DNA of 64,000 bases from Elioraea sp. (GCF_022842375.1 NZ_JALHPR010000015.1:1-64000); one strand, 5' to 3'; positions 52,933-63,260 are shown, counted from the first letter of the stretch. Program-made: numbers and translations. Notes: generated from the sequence alone by a model not told the origin.

Positions 52933-54111
52933 ATGCGGCGGACGCGCGACGCGACAGGATGGATGGTGATGACCACGACCGTTCTTGTCGCAGGCGCCGG
53001 CCCCGTCGGGCTCACCGCCGCACTCGCCCTCCACCGCGCCGGCATCGGCGTACGCGTGCTCGAGAAGCGCCCCGCGCTGACCGCCGCGAGCCGCGCGAGC
53101 ACCTTCCACCCCTCCACGCTTGGCATCCTCGCCAGGCTCGGCGTTGCCGACGCGCTGCTGCCGCGTGGCCGTCGTGTCGATGCGCTCGCCTGGCTCAGCC
53201 CCGGGCGCGGGGCGGATGCGGTGATGCCGATGCACCACCTCGCCGCCCGCACGGCGTTTCCCTTCCGCCTCCACGCCGAGCAGGCGGAGCTGACGCCGCT
53301 CCTGCTCGCCGCCCTTCCTCCCGGAACGGTGTCGTTCGGCGCCGAGGCGATCGCCGCGACACAGGACGGCAACGGCGTGACGCTGGTGACGGCCGATGGC
53401 AACGAACATCGCGGCAGCCTCGCGATCGCCGCCGATGGTGCGCACAGCGCGCTGCGCACAGCGGCGGGCATCGCCGTCGAGACGGCACCCTATGGCCACC
53501 GCGTGCTCAGGCTGATGACGACGCTGCCGCTCGACGCCCTCGTCCCCGGGCTTGCGGGCGCGGGCATCGCCTATGTGCATGATGGGCCCGACAGCATCAG
53601 CCTTCTGGCCATGCCCGGGCTCTGGCGCATCATCATCCGCGTGCCAGCGAGCGTCGCCGATGAGGCGGCATTGAGCCCGGCATTCTTCGCTCCCATCCTG
53701 CGCCGCTTCCTGCCCTCGCTGCCCGCCGAGCTTCCGCTCGCGTCCGCCGATGTCTACGGCGTTGCCCGCGGCATCGCGGCGCGGATGCGGGCCGGCAGGA
53801 TCCTCGTCATCGGCGATGCGGCGCATGTCACGAACACGCGCGGCGGCATGAACATGAATGCCGGCATCCATGACGCGGCGACGCTCGCGGCAACGATCGC
53901 CTCCGGCAACGATGCGCTGCTCGATGCGTGGGAAGCCGCGCGGCTGCGCGTGACGGCCGAGGTGCTGCTCGCCCGCACCGACCGTGCCGTCGCCTCCGCC
54001 ACCGCATGGCGTGACGAGGCGGTCGCGGCCACGGCCGACCCGGCGCGCGCCGATGCCTGGCTGGTCGCTGCCGCGATGCTCGACACCTGCGATGCGGGAG
54101 CGCCGCCGTGA
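52933..54111 (+). CDS. FAD-dependent monooxygenase (PHBH/UbiH class)
   Basis: TTVLVAGAGPVGLTAALALHRAGIGVRVLEKRPAL, AADGAHSALRTAAGI, LVIGDAAHVTNTRGGMNMNAGIHDA. Confidence 0.92.
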   Translation: MRRTRDATGWMVMTTTVLVAGAGPVGLTAALALHRAGIGVRVLEKRPALTAASRASTFHPSTLGILARLGVADALLPRGRRVDALAWLSPGRGADAVMPMHHLAARTAFPFRLHAEQAELTPLLLAALPPGTVSFGAEAIAATQDGNGVTLVTADGNEHRGSLAIAADGAHSALRTAAGIAVETAPYGHRVLRLMTTLPLDALVPGLAGAGIAYVHDGPDSISLLAMPGLWRIIIRVPASVADEAALSPAFFAPILRRFLPSLPAELPLASADVYGVARGIAARMRAGRILVIGDAAHVTNTRGGMNMNAGIHDAATLAATIASGNDALLDAWEAARLRVTAEVLLARTDRAVASATAWRDEAVAATADPARADAWLVAAAMLDTCDAGAPP

Positions 54112-54836
54112 CGCCGCGCTTCGTGCCCGCCCATCGCGCGGGGCTTCTCGTCCCCTCCGCCAACCCGGCGGTGGAACCAGAGTTCCGCGCCCTGATGCCC
54201 GACGCGGTCGCGCTGCACGCGACGCGGCTGCCGGTCATGCCCGGCACCACGCTGGCGGAGCGCAACGCCGCCTATCTCGAGAGCTTCGCGCCAGGGCTCG
54301 CGAGCTTCGGCGAACTGCCGATCGAAGCAGCCGCCGTCGCGCTCACGGGCGCGAGCTATGCGATGACGCCGGATGAGGACGAGGCCTTCGCCACGCGGCT
54401 CGGCGGCATCCGCGGCATCCCCGTCGTGCTGGCGAGCCGGGCCATCGCCGCTGCCATCACGGCCCTGGGCGCGCGCGAGATCGTGCTGTTCTCGCCCTAT
54501 CCCGACTGGCTCTCGGCCCGCGCCGCTGCCTACTGGCGCGCCGCTGGACTGACGGTGACCGAAATCAGCGTCAGCGACGGAACGTTCCGTGCCTATGAGA
54601 TGACGGCCGAGGAGGTTACGGACGGACTAGCACGCGTTCCCGATCGCGCGGGCGTTCCCGTCATCCTCAGCGGTACCGGCATGCCCACGCTCGATGCCAT
54701 CGCAGGCTCGCTCGCGCGCAAGGGCCCGGTGATCTCCTCGAACGTGGCCACCGCCTGGGCGTTCACCCGCGCCCTCGGCCTGCCGCCCTCGCCCGTGCTC
54801 GCGTCTCTCGCGCCGGCGCTCGTCACCCGACCTTGA
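54108..54836 (+). CDS. Asp/Glu racemase superfamily protein (maleate isomerase/arylmalonate decarboxylase-like)
   Basis: GLLVPSANPAVEPEFRALMPDAVALHATRLP, AAVALTGASYAM, VISSNVATAWAFTRALGL. Confidence 0.88.
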   Translation: MTPRFVPAHRAGLLVPSANPAVEPEFRALMPDAVALHATRLPVMPGTTLAERNAAYLESFAPGLASFGELPIEAAAVALTGASYAMTPDEDEAFATRLGGIRGIPVVLASRAIAAAITALGAREIVLFSPYPDWLSARAAAYWRAAGLTVTEISVSDGTFRAYEMTAEEVTDGLARVPDRAGVPVILSGTGMPTLDAIAGSLARKGPVISSNVATAWAFTRALGLPPSPVLASLAPALVTRP

Positions 54837-55827
54837 CGAGCAGCTTGCCGAAATTCTTCCCCGCCAGAAGGCCGATGAACGCCGCCGGTGCGTTCTCGAT
54901 GCCGCTCACCACGTCCTCGCGGTAGCGCAGCTTCCCGGCCCGGATGAGCGGCACCGCCACCGCCCGCCATTCCGGCAGGCGCTGCCAGCTGTCGGAGACG
55001 ATGAAGCCCTGGATGCGCAGGCGCTTGCGCACCGCCGACATGAGGTTGGGCCCTGGTTGCGGTACCGGATCGTTGTATTCGGCGATCATCCCGCACATCA
55101 CCATGCGCGCGAAATCGCGGAGCCGCGGGAACACAGCGCGCTGCACGGCGCCACCAACATTCTCCCAGTAGACGTCGATGCCATCGGGGCAGGCAGCGTC
55201 GAGCGCCTGGGGGAAATCGCCGTCGCGATGGTCGAGGCAGGCATCGAAGCCGAGCTCGCCCGTGACGTAGGCGCATTTCTCAGCCCCGCCCGCGATGCCG
55301 ATGACGCGCGCCCCCGCCGCCTTGGCGATCTGCCCCGCGACCGCCCCCACCGCCCCGGACGCAGCCGAGATCACCACCGTCTCGCCCCGCTTCGGCTGGC
55401 CGATGTCGCTCATCCCCACATGCGCGGTCAGCCCGGGCATGCCGAGGATGCCGAGGGCCGTCTGCACCGGCGCCTCGGCCGCGTCGAGCTTCATCAGCCC
55501 CTTCGCCGGCGCGACGGACCATTCCTGCCAGCCATACGCGCCGAGCACGACATCGCCAGGCGAAAGGGCCGGATCATTGCTCGCCTCGACGCGGGCAACG
55601 GCACGGCATTCCATCACCGCCCCGATCGCCACGGGGGCGGCGTAGCTTTTCGCGGCACTCATCCGCCCGCGCTGGTAGGGGTCGAGCGAGAGGAACAGGT
55701 GTCGCAGCAGCACCTCGCCAGCACCCGGCGCGGGGATGGGCGTGCGCGCGATCGCGAAGTCGTCCTGCCGCACCACCCCCTCTGGCCGGCGGGCGAGCAG
55801 CACCTGCGTGTTCACGGCCTCGGGCAT
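54823..55827 (-). CDS. NADP-dependent oxidoreductase (MDR superfamily, CurA/LTB4DH-like)
   Basis: FLSLDPYQRGRMSAAKSYAAPVAIGAVMECRAVARV, GMPGLTAHVGMSDIGQPKRGETVVISAASGAVGAVAGQIAKAAGARVIGIAGG. Confidence 0.95.
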   Translation of the reverse strand: MPEAVNTQVLLARRPEGVVRQDDFAIARTPIPAPGAGEVLLRHLFLSLDPYQRGRMSAAKSYAAPVAIGAVMECRAVARVEASNDPALSPGDVVLGAYGWQEWSVAPAKGLMKLDAAEAPVQTALGILGMPGLTAHVGMSDIGQPKRGETVVISAASGAVGAVAGQIAKAAGARVIGIAGGAEKCAYVTGELGFDACLDHRDGDFPQALDAACPDGIDVYWENVGGAVQRAVFPRLRDFARMVMCGMIAEYNDPVPQPGPNLMSAVRKRLRIQGFIVSDSWQRLPEWRAVAVPLIRAGKLRYREDVVSGIENAPAAFIGLLAGKNFGKLLVKVG

Positions 55828-55842
55828 CGGGCTCTCTCCTCG

Positions 55843-56868
55843 TCAGGGTGACCAGGCGATTGGCGGCAGGCGCATCAGCGGGATGCGTGCTGCCGTCAGC
55901 GTCCTGTCCTCGATCGCGATCGGGATCTCGACGATGCGCTCGCCCCCACCCTCCGGCTGGCGCGAGGCGGCGTTGAGCGCAAGGCGGGTGAGAGAGGCCT
56001 GGCCGCGGCCGATGAGCCCTGCCGCGACGAACCGGTCGAGCGCGGGGCCATAGCCGGCAAGCCGAGCCGTCGCCGCGCCCACCGGCTGCAATGCGCGGTC
56101 GAGCGTCATGGTCGCTGCCGCCTGCACCGTGAGCGGCCCCCAGGCGAGGGAGAGGCGGTCGAGCGTCAGCCGCCCGTCGCCATCGCGCCAGGCCCTGAGC
56201 GCCCGCGCCGTGCCGCCCGCGGCAGGCAGGCGGCCGCGGAGCGTGAGCTCAGCCGAGAGCGACGCGATGCGCGACCCCAGCGGCCATTGCGATTCCGGCG
56301 GCGGCAGCACGATGCCGGCGAGGTCGAGCTGCGCGCGCGACGCGTCGGTCGGCAGGGTCGCGCGAAGCTCCGCGATCGCAAGCGGTCCTTGCGGCAGGGC
56401 GAGCACCACCTCACGGCCCGTGATCACGGGTGCGGCGGCGTTGCCGAGCGGCACGATGGCGCGGAGCGCAGCGGCCGTGATGGGAACCGGCGCCTCCTGC
56501 CCGACCGCGATGGAACAGGGGCAGCTGATCTCCCCCACCACCTCGCGGGGCTTGCGCGGCGACAGAACGAGGTCGATCGCGCGCGCCTCGGCCCGCATGG
56601 GCACGGCGCTTCCGCCGGGGGCGACCACGACGCCGGCATAGCGGAAGCCGGGAACGACGAGCCGCGCCTCGACCGGATAGCCGGCGCGGCGCGGTTCCCC
56701 GAACGCGACGGTGGCGCCTGCCTGCGCCTGGCCCGCCGCCCAGGCATCGACCTCGGTCGCGAGCCTGCCGGTTGCCGCCCACCAGAGGGCGCCGTGCGCT
56801 GCCACGAGGGTGGCAACGACGGCACCGCCGATGAGCCCCCAGCATCGCGTCACCGCGGGCTTATCCAC
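55843..56868 (-). CDS. DUF2125 domain-containing protein
   Basis: GLIGGAVVATLVAAHGALWWAATGRLATEVDAWAAGQAQAGATVAFGEPRRAGYPVEARLVVPGF. Confidence 0.88.
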   Translation of the reverse strand: MDKPAVTRCWGLIGGAVVATLVAAHGALWWAATGRLATEVDAWAAGQAQAGATVAFGEPRRAGYPVEARLVVPGFRYAGVVVAPGGSAVPMRAEARAIDLVLSPRKPREVVGEISCPCSIAVGQEAPVPITAAALRAIVPLGNAAAPVITGREVVLALPQGPLAIAELRATLPTDASRAQLDLAGIVLPPPESQWPLGSRIASLSAELTLRGRLPAAGGTARALRAWRDGDGRLTLDRLSLAWGPLTVQAAATMTLDRALQPVGAATARLAGYGPALDRFVAAGLIGRGQASLTRLALNAASRQPEGGGERIVEIPIAIEDRTLTAARIPLMRLPPIAWSP

Positions 56869-56993
56869 ACGCGCACGGCACCGTCCCGCGCGCTCGGCCG
56901 CGCATCGTGATCAACGCTGAAACCGGCCGAAATCCTGGCCTGATCCCTGCCTGATGAGGGGGTTGCGCCCTCGCCTTCATGTGACGGTCAAGC

Positions 56994-57749
56994 TCACCCG
57001 CCCCGTGGCCCCACAGAGTTGTCCACAAGCACAGGGAGAAGTGCATCGCTCGCCTCCTCGATCGTGGCCACAAGCCGTGCCTCGAATCCCGCCCGGTCGA
57101 GCCCGGGCGGGATCGGCGGCAGCACGGCGATCGTGATCGTTCCCGGCCGCTTGAGGAACGCACGTCTCGGCCAGCACACCCCGGAATCGGTCGCCACCGG
57201 CACGACCGGCATCCGGGACCGCGCGTAGAGGGCGCTGATCCCCGGCTGGTAAGGGTGCGCAGCGGTCGTGCCGGGCTCCGCAGGGACGCGGGTTCCCTGC
57301 GGGAAGATCACCACCTGCCGCCCCGCGGCGAGTGCTGCCGCCGCGCCACGCAGCAGGCCTCGCATGGCCGACGCGCCGGCGCCACGGTCGACGGCGATCA
57401 TCCCCGCACGGCGGCTGAACCAGCCGTAGAAGGGAATGGCGAGAAGCTCCGCCTTCATCACGTAGGCGGTCGCCGGCAGCAGCGCGAACCAGATGAGGGT
57501 GTCGAAGGCCGACTGGTGCTTCGCCGCGACCAGCGCCGGGCCCGATGCCGGCAGGTGCTCCGCGCCCGTCACCTTCACGGTGACGCCCGCGAGCACCCTG
57601 AGCAGCACCACCACCCCGCGCGCCCAGAAGCGCTGGACGGCCATCACCCGTTCCGGCGGCAGCAGCAGCACGGGCGAGAGCAGCACGAGGCACCCGGCCG
57701 TCAACACGAAGAAAGCGAGGTTGAAGAGGACCGAGCGGACCAGGACCAT
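56994..57749 (-). CDS. plsC: 1-acyl-sn-glycerol-3-phosphate acyltransferase
   Basis: LVAAKHQSAFDTLIWFALLP (HxxxxD), VIFPQGTRVPAEPG, YQPGISALYARSRMPVVPVATDSG. Confidence 0.93.
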   Translation of the reverse strand: MVLVRSVLFNLAFFVLTAGCLVLLSPVLLLPPERVMAVQRFWARGVVVLLRVLAGVTVKVTGAEHLPASGPALVAAKHQSAFDTLIWFALLPATAYVMKAELLAIPFYGWFSRRAGMIAVDRGAGASAMRGLLRGAAAALAAGRQVVIFPQGTRVPAEPGTTAAHPYQPGISALYARSRMPVVPVATDSGVCWPRRAFLKRPGTITIAVLPPIPPGLDRAGFEARLVATIEEASDALLPVLVDNSVGPRGG

Positions 57750-57755
57750 GGCCCG

Positions 57756-58136
57756 TCAGCCGTTGCGGCCGGGCGGCGCCTTGCGCGGCTCGCGCGAGAG
57801 GTTGCGCGCGGCGAGGTCCTCGAGATAGCGGGCCCAGCGAGTCTCGTGTTCCGCGCCCAGGGTGCGGAGGTAGTCCCACGCATAGATTCCGGTGTCGTGC
57901 AGGTCGTCGAACACGATCCTGATCGCGTAGTTGCCCACCGGCTCGACGCTCATGATCCCGACATGCCGCCGCCCCCAGACCAGCACCTTCTGGTCGGGCG
58001 CGTGGCCCTGCACCTCGGCCGACGGGCTTTCGACGCGAAGATACTCGGCGGGCAGGGTGTAGCTCAGCCCATCGTCGAAGGTGACGACGAGCGCCTTCTC
58101 GGCGCGCTTGACCCTGATCTCGGTTGGCGTCGCCAT
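57756..58136 (-). CDS. DUF971 (gamma-butyrobetaine hydroxylase-like N-terminal) protein
   Basis: PTEIRVKRAEKALVVTFDDGLSYTLPAEYLRVESPSAEVQGHAPDQKVLVWGRRHVGIMSVEPVGNYAIRIVFDDLHDTGIYAWDYL. Confidence 0.93.
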   Translation of the reverse strand: MATPTEIRVKRAEKALVVTFDDGLSYTLPAEYLRVESPSAEVQGHAPDQKVLVWGRRHVGIMSVEPVGNYAIRIVFDDLHDTGIYAWDYLRTLGAEHETRWARYLEDLAARNLSREPRKAPPGRNG

Positions 58137-58379
58137 TCAGCCAGCCTGCTGCCCGGCCTCGTCCAGCCGCCCAGCGTCGTCCAGCCGTCTTGCCTCGTCG
58201 GCGAGCATGATGGGGATGCCGTCGCGGATCGGGTAGGCAAGGCCCGCCTGGTCGCTGATGAGCTCCCCCCGGGCGCGGTCGTAGCGGAGCGGCCCCTTGG
58301 TGAGCGGGCAGACGAGGATTTCGAGCAGCCGCGGGTCCACCGGTGCGGCGGCCATCGCGTTCTCCGGTGTCGCTGTCAT
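58137..58379 (-). CDS. Trm112 family protein
   Basis: [54 protein letters not shown]. Confidence 0.95.
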   Translation of the reverse strand: MTATPENAMAAAPVDPRLLEILVCPLTKGPLRYDRARGELISDQAGLAYPIRDGIPIMLADEARRLDDAGRLDEAGQQAG

Positions 58380-59044
58380 GACAGTCGCGCCCCTCCTTCA
58401 TCAGGCCCACCATGCGCGCCGATCTCGACGAGGGCGAGCAGCATGTCGGCCCGGTCCTGGATCGACGGCGCCTCGAGCAGCGCCTGCTTCTCGCGCGGCT
58501 CGAACGGGCAGACCATCGCCAGCGTGGTGATCAGCATCGCATCCGGCGTCTCGCGCACGGCATCCCAGTTCGCATCGATGCGGTTGGCGCGGAAATACGC
58601 CTTCAGCGAGTCCTCCAGCCGCTCGCGGTCCAGAATGGGGCGGATCGTGGCGTCGAGATCGCCCAGGAATGCCGCATAATCCGCCCGCACGCGGCGATAG
58701 CCGTGGCGCATCGGCAGGTCCTGCGCGACCGTGAAGCGTATGACGCCGGTCAGCGTGACCAGCAGCCTGCCGTCATCGGTCTCGCTGAACGAGGAGACGC
58801 GCCCAAGGCAGCCGACGCGATAGAGAGCCGGGCCCGAGGCCCCGGCCTGGTCGGCGGCGTTTGGCTGGATCATGCCGAACATCCGCCCATGAGCCAGGCT
58901 GTCCTCGATCATCGCGAGATAGCGCGGCTCGAAGATGTTGAGCGGCAGCCGGCCGAAGGGCAGCAGCAGGGCGCCGGTCAGCGGAAAGACCGCGATCTCT
59001 GCCGGCAGCGTCGCCGCTTCCGGAAGCCAGGCATCAGCCGTCAT
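58376..59044 (-). CDS. LON peptidase N-terminal (substrate-binding) domain protein
   Basis: [49 protein letters not shown]. Confidence 0.93.
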   Translation of the reverse strand: MTADAWLPEAATLPAEIAVFPLTGALLLPFGRLPLNIFEPRYLAMIEDSLAHGRMFGMIQPNAADQAGASGPALYRVGCLGRVSSFSETDDGRLLVTLTGVIRFTVAQDLPMRHGYRRVRADYAAFLGDLDATIRPILDRERLEDSLKAYFRANRIDANWDAVRETPDAMLITTLAMVCPFEPREKQALLEAPSIQDRADMLLALVEIGAHGGPDEGGARLS

Positions 59045-59077
59045 CGCGTATCCTTCCTGCGCCGCCATCGCGGCCGT

Positions 59078-60097
59078 TCAGCTGAACAGCAGCGTCGAGA
59101 GGCGGCGGCGTGCAGCCACCGTCACCTCGTCCGTCAGGCCCCAGGCCTCGAAGAACTTGAGAAGCTGGAGGCGGGCGGCATCGTCGTTCCACCCCTTTTG
59201 GGCTTTCATGATCTGGAGCAGCTGATCAGCCGCATCCTCGCGCCGGCTGATGCCGTTCAGCGCCACGGCATAGTCGAACCGAGCGGCATGGTCGCCGGCA
59301 TCGGCGGCAAGACGTGCCTGCAGCGCCGTGATCCGGCCCTGCGCCTCGCGCCCCTTCGCGGTGACCTCGAGGGCGGACTTCACACCCTGCACCTCGGCAT
59401 GGCTCTCGACATTGGCGGGCAGCGAGGCGACGAGCGCGGCGGCCTCCTGCTCGCGGCCAAGCGCGATCAGGGCGCGGCCGAGCAGGCCGATGGCCTCGGC
59501 ATTCTCCGGCGCCTCGGCGAGTACGGCCTGGAGGATCTCGGCTGCCTCATCATGGCGACCCTCGGCAGCTGCCTCCTTGGCGGCCGCCATCAGGTCCTCG
59601 GTCGGCATCGTGCCGCCGGCCATCTGCACCACCTGCTCGATGACCTGGCGCACCTGGCTCTCGGGCAGCGCGCCCTGGAACAGCGGCACGAGCTGCCCCT
59701 GCACGACGGCAACCACCGTCGGCACCGACTGAACCCGAAGCCCCTGCTGGGCCAGCATGGCGATCAGGCGGGGGTTCTTGTCGATGTCGATCTTGGCGAG
59801 CCTGACGCGGCCGCCCGCCCCGCGCACGACCTTCTCGAGCACGGGGGTGAGCTGCTTGCAGGGGCCGCACCACGTCGCCCAGAAATCGACGACGACGGGC
59901 ACCTGCTGGCTCGCCTGGATCACGTCGGCCATGAAGCTGGCCTCGGTGACGTCGATCACTGGATCGGGGGCGTCGCTGGCGGCATGGCCCGCACCGATGA
60001 GACCGGATTCGGGTGTCGCGGCAGGCTTCCCGGACCCGACGCCTGCACCTTGAGGGGTAGCGCCTTGGGGTTTCGGCGGGTCGAAGATGATTTCCAT
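59078..60097 (-). CDS. thioredoxin/TPR co-chaperone (YbbN/CnoX-like)
   Basis: VVVDFWATWCGPCKQLTPVLEKVV followed by a TPR-like C-terminal half. Confidence 0.93.
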   Translation of the reverse strand: MEIIFDPPKPQGATPQGAGVGSGKPAATPESGLIGAGHAASDAPDPVIDVTEASFMADVIQASQQVPVVVDFWATWCGPCKQLTPVLEKVVRGAGGRVRLAKIDIDKNPRLIAMLAQQGLRVQSVPTVVAVVQGQLVPLFQGALPESQVRQVIEQVVQMAGGTMPTEDLMAAAKEAAAEGRHDEAAEILQAVLAEAPENAEAIGLLGRALIALGREQEAAALVASLPANVESHAEVQGVKSALEVTAKGREAQGRITALQARLAADAGDHAARFDYAVALNGISRREDAADQLLQIMKAQKGWNDDAARLQLLKFFEAWGLTDEVTVAARRRLSTLLFS

Positions 60098-60206
60098 CGG
60101 CCTTCTCTCGTCCTTCGTGCCCCCGCTCGGCCGGGGGTCGGGATTGCCCATAACATGCGTACGGATGGGACGCGAACAAGGGCAGCCCTGCCCGGGCGCC
60201 CGACCC

Positions 60207-60758
60207 TCAGCCGGCGGCCTCGGCCAGCCCGGCGAGATCGGCGAGATCGGCGATCAGTGGCACGTGGCCGGTGGCGGCAAGAAAGCGGGGAAATTCGGCA
60301 GCCGCGATGGCGGTGGTCGCGCGGTTGGTCAGCGGATGGGCGGTGATGCGCCCCTCCGCCGTGGCAAGGGCCCCATCGAGGATGAAGCCGACGCGCCCGC
60401 CCCTGCCTGCCCCGGCCCTGTCGTTGACCAGCGCAAAGGGCGTGACGGAGCCGGGCGTGACGCCCAGGCAGTGCATCAGCTCCTCGGCGGCGGCGAAGCT
60501 CATCCGCGGCAGGCCGAGGCTGCGCGCGAGCGCACCGATCGGCACGCGCCTGTGTTCGAGAAGGGTGGCAAGCCAGAACCGCCCGTCACGGTCCTTCAGG
60601 AACAGGTTCTTCACATGCGCGCCAGGCAGGCGCTCATGGATCGCGGCCGCCTTGCTCTCGGCGACCGTGAAGACCGGGTCGTGCCAGATCGTCTCATGCG
60701 CGATGCCGATGGCGCTGAGCCAGGCAAGGAAGGCGTCAGGGGTCATGAGGCCGGCCAT
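60207..60758 (-). CDS. prolyl-tRNA deacylase (ProX/YbaK-like editing domain)
   Basis: GAHVKNLFLKDRDGRFWLATLLEHRRVPI...LGVTPGSVTPFALVNDR. Confidence 0.93.
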   Translation of the reverse strand: MAGLMTPDAFLAWLSAIGIAHETIWHDPVFTVAESKAAAIHERLPGAHVKNLFLKDRDGRFWLATLLEHRRVPIGALARSLGLPRMSFAAAEELMHCLGVTPGSVTPFALVNDRAGAGRGGRVGFILDGALATAEGRITAHPLTNRATTAIAAAEFPRFLAATGHVPLIADLADLAGLAEAAG

Positions 60759-60844
60759 GGGTGTGTTCTCCGGCCTTAACGAAGCATACGCAATCACCGG
60801 CGCACATTCCCGCCCACCGATTTTCCGCGCACGGAGTTCCCCCG

Positions 60845-61273
60845 ATGTCCCAGCCAGCAGAGGCCCAAGTAGCGGTTGTGCCCACCGCCGAGGTATCGCC
60901 CGGGACGCAGCGCACCTGCCTCGTGGTCGATGACAGCCGCGTGGTCAGGCGCATCGCCCGCGGCATCCTCGAGGCGCAGGGCTTCGCGATCGTCGAGGCA
61001 GAGGACGGGCAGAAGGCGCTCGAGGCCGTCCGGGCCGAGATGCCGCATGCCATTTTGCTCGACTGGAACATGCCGGTGATGAACGGCATCGAATTCCTGC
61101 GCGCGCTGAAGAGCGAGTTCGGCGACACCGCTGCCCCGGTCGTGTTCTGCACCACCGAGAACGAGATGAGTTTCATCCTCGAAGCGATGGGCGCTGGTGC
61201 CACCGAATACATCATGAAGCCGTTCGACGCCGAAATCCTCGCCTCCAAGTTCGAGCAGGCCGGCCTTCTGTGA
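60845..61273 (+). CDS. cheY: CheY-like response regulator
   Basis: CLVVDDSRVVRRIARGIL, AILLDWNMPVMNGIEFLRAL, TEYIMKPFDAEIL; followed by cheB and cheR. Confidence 0.92.
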   Translation: MSQPAEAQVAVVPTAEVSPGTQRTCLVVDDSRVVRRIARGILEAQGFAIVEAEDGQKALEAVRAEMPHAILLDWNMPVMNGIEFLRALKSEFGDTAAPVVFCTTENEMSFILEAMGAGATEYIMKPFDAEILASKFEQAGLL

Positions 61274-62418
61274 GACTCCCCCTCTCCCCCCCCGGCAGCG
61301 GCGCGTCGACGGCGTCTGCCGCACCGCGCGATGCCTCGGTCGTGCGGGTGCTGGTGTGCGACGACAGCGCCGTGATCCGGGGCCTTATCACCCGCATGCT
61401 GGAGACTGACCCCGACATCGCCGTGGTCGGGCGCGCGGGCAACGGGCGCGATGCGATCGAGGCGGTGCGGCGCAACAGGCCTGACGTGTGCGTGCTCGAC
61501 ATCGAGATGCCGGTGATGGACGGGCTCGCCGCCCTTCCCGAGCTCCTGAAGGTCGACCCCAGCCTGCGCGTGGTGATGGCGAGCACGCTGACGACGCGCG
61601 GCGCCGATGTGGCGATGCGCGCGCTGAAGCTTGGCGCGGCCGACTATGTGCCGAAGCCGACGACGACGGGTGAGATCGCGGGCGCGGCGTCGTTCCGCGA
61701 GGAGATCATCGCCAAGGTCAAGGGCCTCGGCCGGCAGCGCCGGCGCGCAACGCCCCACGGCATGGCGCCAACCGCTGCGCGGCCCGTCCTCATCCGGCCG
61801 GCGCCGAGCCTCGCGCGCGCCGGGTCCACGCTGCCGCCGGCCGTCCTCGCCATCGGGTCATCGACCGGCGGGCCGCAGGCCCTGTTCACGCTGTTCGCCG
61901 GCCTTGGCCGCAATTTCCCGCTGCCGATCCTGGTGACACAGCACATGCCGCCCGCGTTCACGCCGATCCTGGCCGAGCACCTGACCAAGGTCGGCGGCCC
62001 GCCCTGCGCCGAGGCGAAGGATGGCGAGGTACCGGTGGCAGGCCGCGCCTACCTCGCCCCTGGCGATACCCACCTGATCGTCAGCACCGAAGGTGGCTCT
62101 CCCCGGCTGCACCTGTCGAAATCGCCACCCGAGAATTTCTGCCGCCCCGCCGTCGACCCCATGCTGCGCAGCGCCTCGGCCGCCTATGGCGGGCGCGTGC
62201 TCGTCGTCATCCTCACCGGCATGGGCCATGACGGGCTGAAGGGCGCGCAGGCCGTCGTCTCTGCCGGCGGCCGGGTGATCGCCCAGGATGAGGCAACCTC
62301 CATCGTCTGGGGGATGCCCGGCGCGGTTGCCCAGGCCGGCGTTGCCTCGGCCATCCTTCCGATCGGCGACATCGCCGCATCCGTCACGTCAAGCATCGCC
62401 AAAGGGGCACGCGCATGA
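61270..62418 (+). CDS. cheB: chemotaxis protein-glutamate methylesterase CheB
   Basis: RVLVCDDSAVIRGLITRML receiver; LAIGSSTGGPQALFTLFAGL, THQHMP-like VTQHMPPAFT, LTGMGHDGLKGAQAV; 4-bp overlaps on both sides. Confidence 0.95.
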   Translation: MRLPLSPPGSGASTASAAPRDASVVRVLVCDDSAVIRGLITRMLETDPDIAVVGRAGNGRDAIEAVRRNRPDVCVLDIEMPVMDGLAALPELLKVDPSLRVVMASTLTTRGADVAMRALKLGAADYVPKPTTTGEIAGAASFREEIIAKVKGLGRQRRRATPHGMAPTAARPVLIRPAPSLARAGSTLPPAVLAIGSSTGGPQALFTLFAGLGRNFPLPILVTQHMPPAFTPILAEHLTKVGGPPCAEAKDGEVPVAGRAYLAPGDTHLIVSTEGGSPRLHLSKSPPENFCRPAVDPMLRSASAAYGGRVLVVILTGMGHDGLKGAQAVVSAGGRVIAQDEATSIVWGMPGAVAQAGVASAILPIGDIAASVTSSIAKGARA

Positions 62419-63260
62419 GCCAGGTTGCCTTCTCCGCTCTCGCGAGCCTGCTCCACACCCGCTCCGGCCTCGTGCTCGGGCCGGACAAGATGTACCTGGT
62501 CGAGACGCGGCTCGGGCCGCTGATGAAGCGCGAGAAGATCACCGATCTCGGCGGCCTCGTGTCGCGCATCTCGACGGCCGCCGGCGAGGTGCTGGCGCGC
62601 GAGGTGGTCGAGCTCATGACCACTAACGAAACGTTCTTCTTCCGTGACGGCAAGCCGTTCGAGCATTTCAAGACCGCGGCGATCAAGCGCATTCATGCCG
62701 CACGGCCGCCGGGACAGCCGATCCGCGTATGGTCGGCCGCCTGCTCGACCGGGCAGGAGGCCTACTCGCTCGCCATGATCGTGGCCGAGGCGAAGGCCGT
62801 GCTCGGCGACCGGAAGGTCGAGATCGTCGGCACCGATCTGTCGCGCGAGGTTCTCGCCAAGGCACGCGAGGGCGTCTACTCGCAATTCGAGGTGCAGCGC
62901 GGCCTGCCGATCCAGCTGCTCATGAAGTACTTCAAGCAGGAGGGGCAGAACTGGCGGCTCTCCGACACGATCCGCAACATGGCGAGCTTCCGCGAGGGCA
63001 ACCTGCTCGGCGACCTGCGCGCGCTCGGCCGTTTCGACATCGTGTTCTGCCGCAACGTGCTGATCTACTTCGACCAGGCGACGAAGGGCCGCGTGCTGGC
63101 AACGATCGCCGGCCAGATGCCGGCTGACGGCGTGCTCTATCTCGGCGGCGCCGAGACGGTGCTCGGCATCACCGATCGCTTTGCCGCCATCAGCGGCGAG
63201 CGCGGCGTGTACGAGCCCGTCGGCGGCGCGGGATCGGGCGCGCGCACCGCCGCCGCATGA
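62415..63260 (+). CDS. cheR: chemotaxis protein methyltransferase CheR
   Basis: MTTNETFFFRDGKPFEHFK, RVWSAACSTGQEAYSLAMIV, FDIVFCRNVLIYFD. Confidence 0.96.
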   Translation: MSQVAFSALASLLHTRSGLVLGPDKMYLVETRLGPLMKREKITDLGGLVSRISTAAGEVLAREVVELMTTNETFFFRDGKPFEHFKTAAIKRIHAARPPGQPIRVWSAACSTGQEAYSLAMIVAEAKAVLGDRKVEIVGTDLSREVLAKAREGVYSQFEVQRGLPIQLLMKYFKQEGQNWRLSDTIRNMASFREGNLLGDLRALGRFDIVFCRNVLIYFDQATKGRVLATIAGQMPADGVLYLGGAETVLGITDRFAAISGERGVYEPVGGAGSGARTAAA

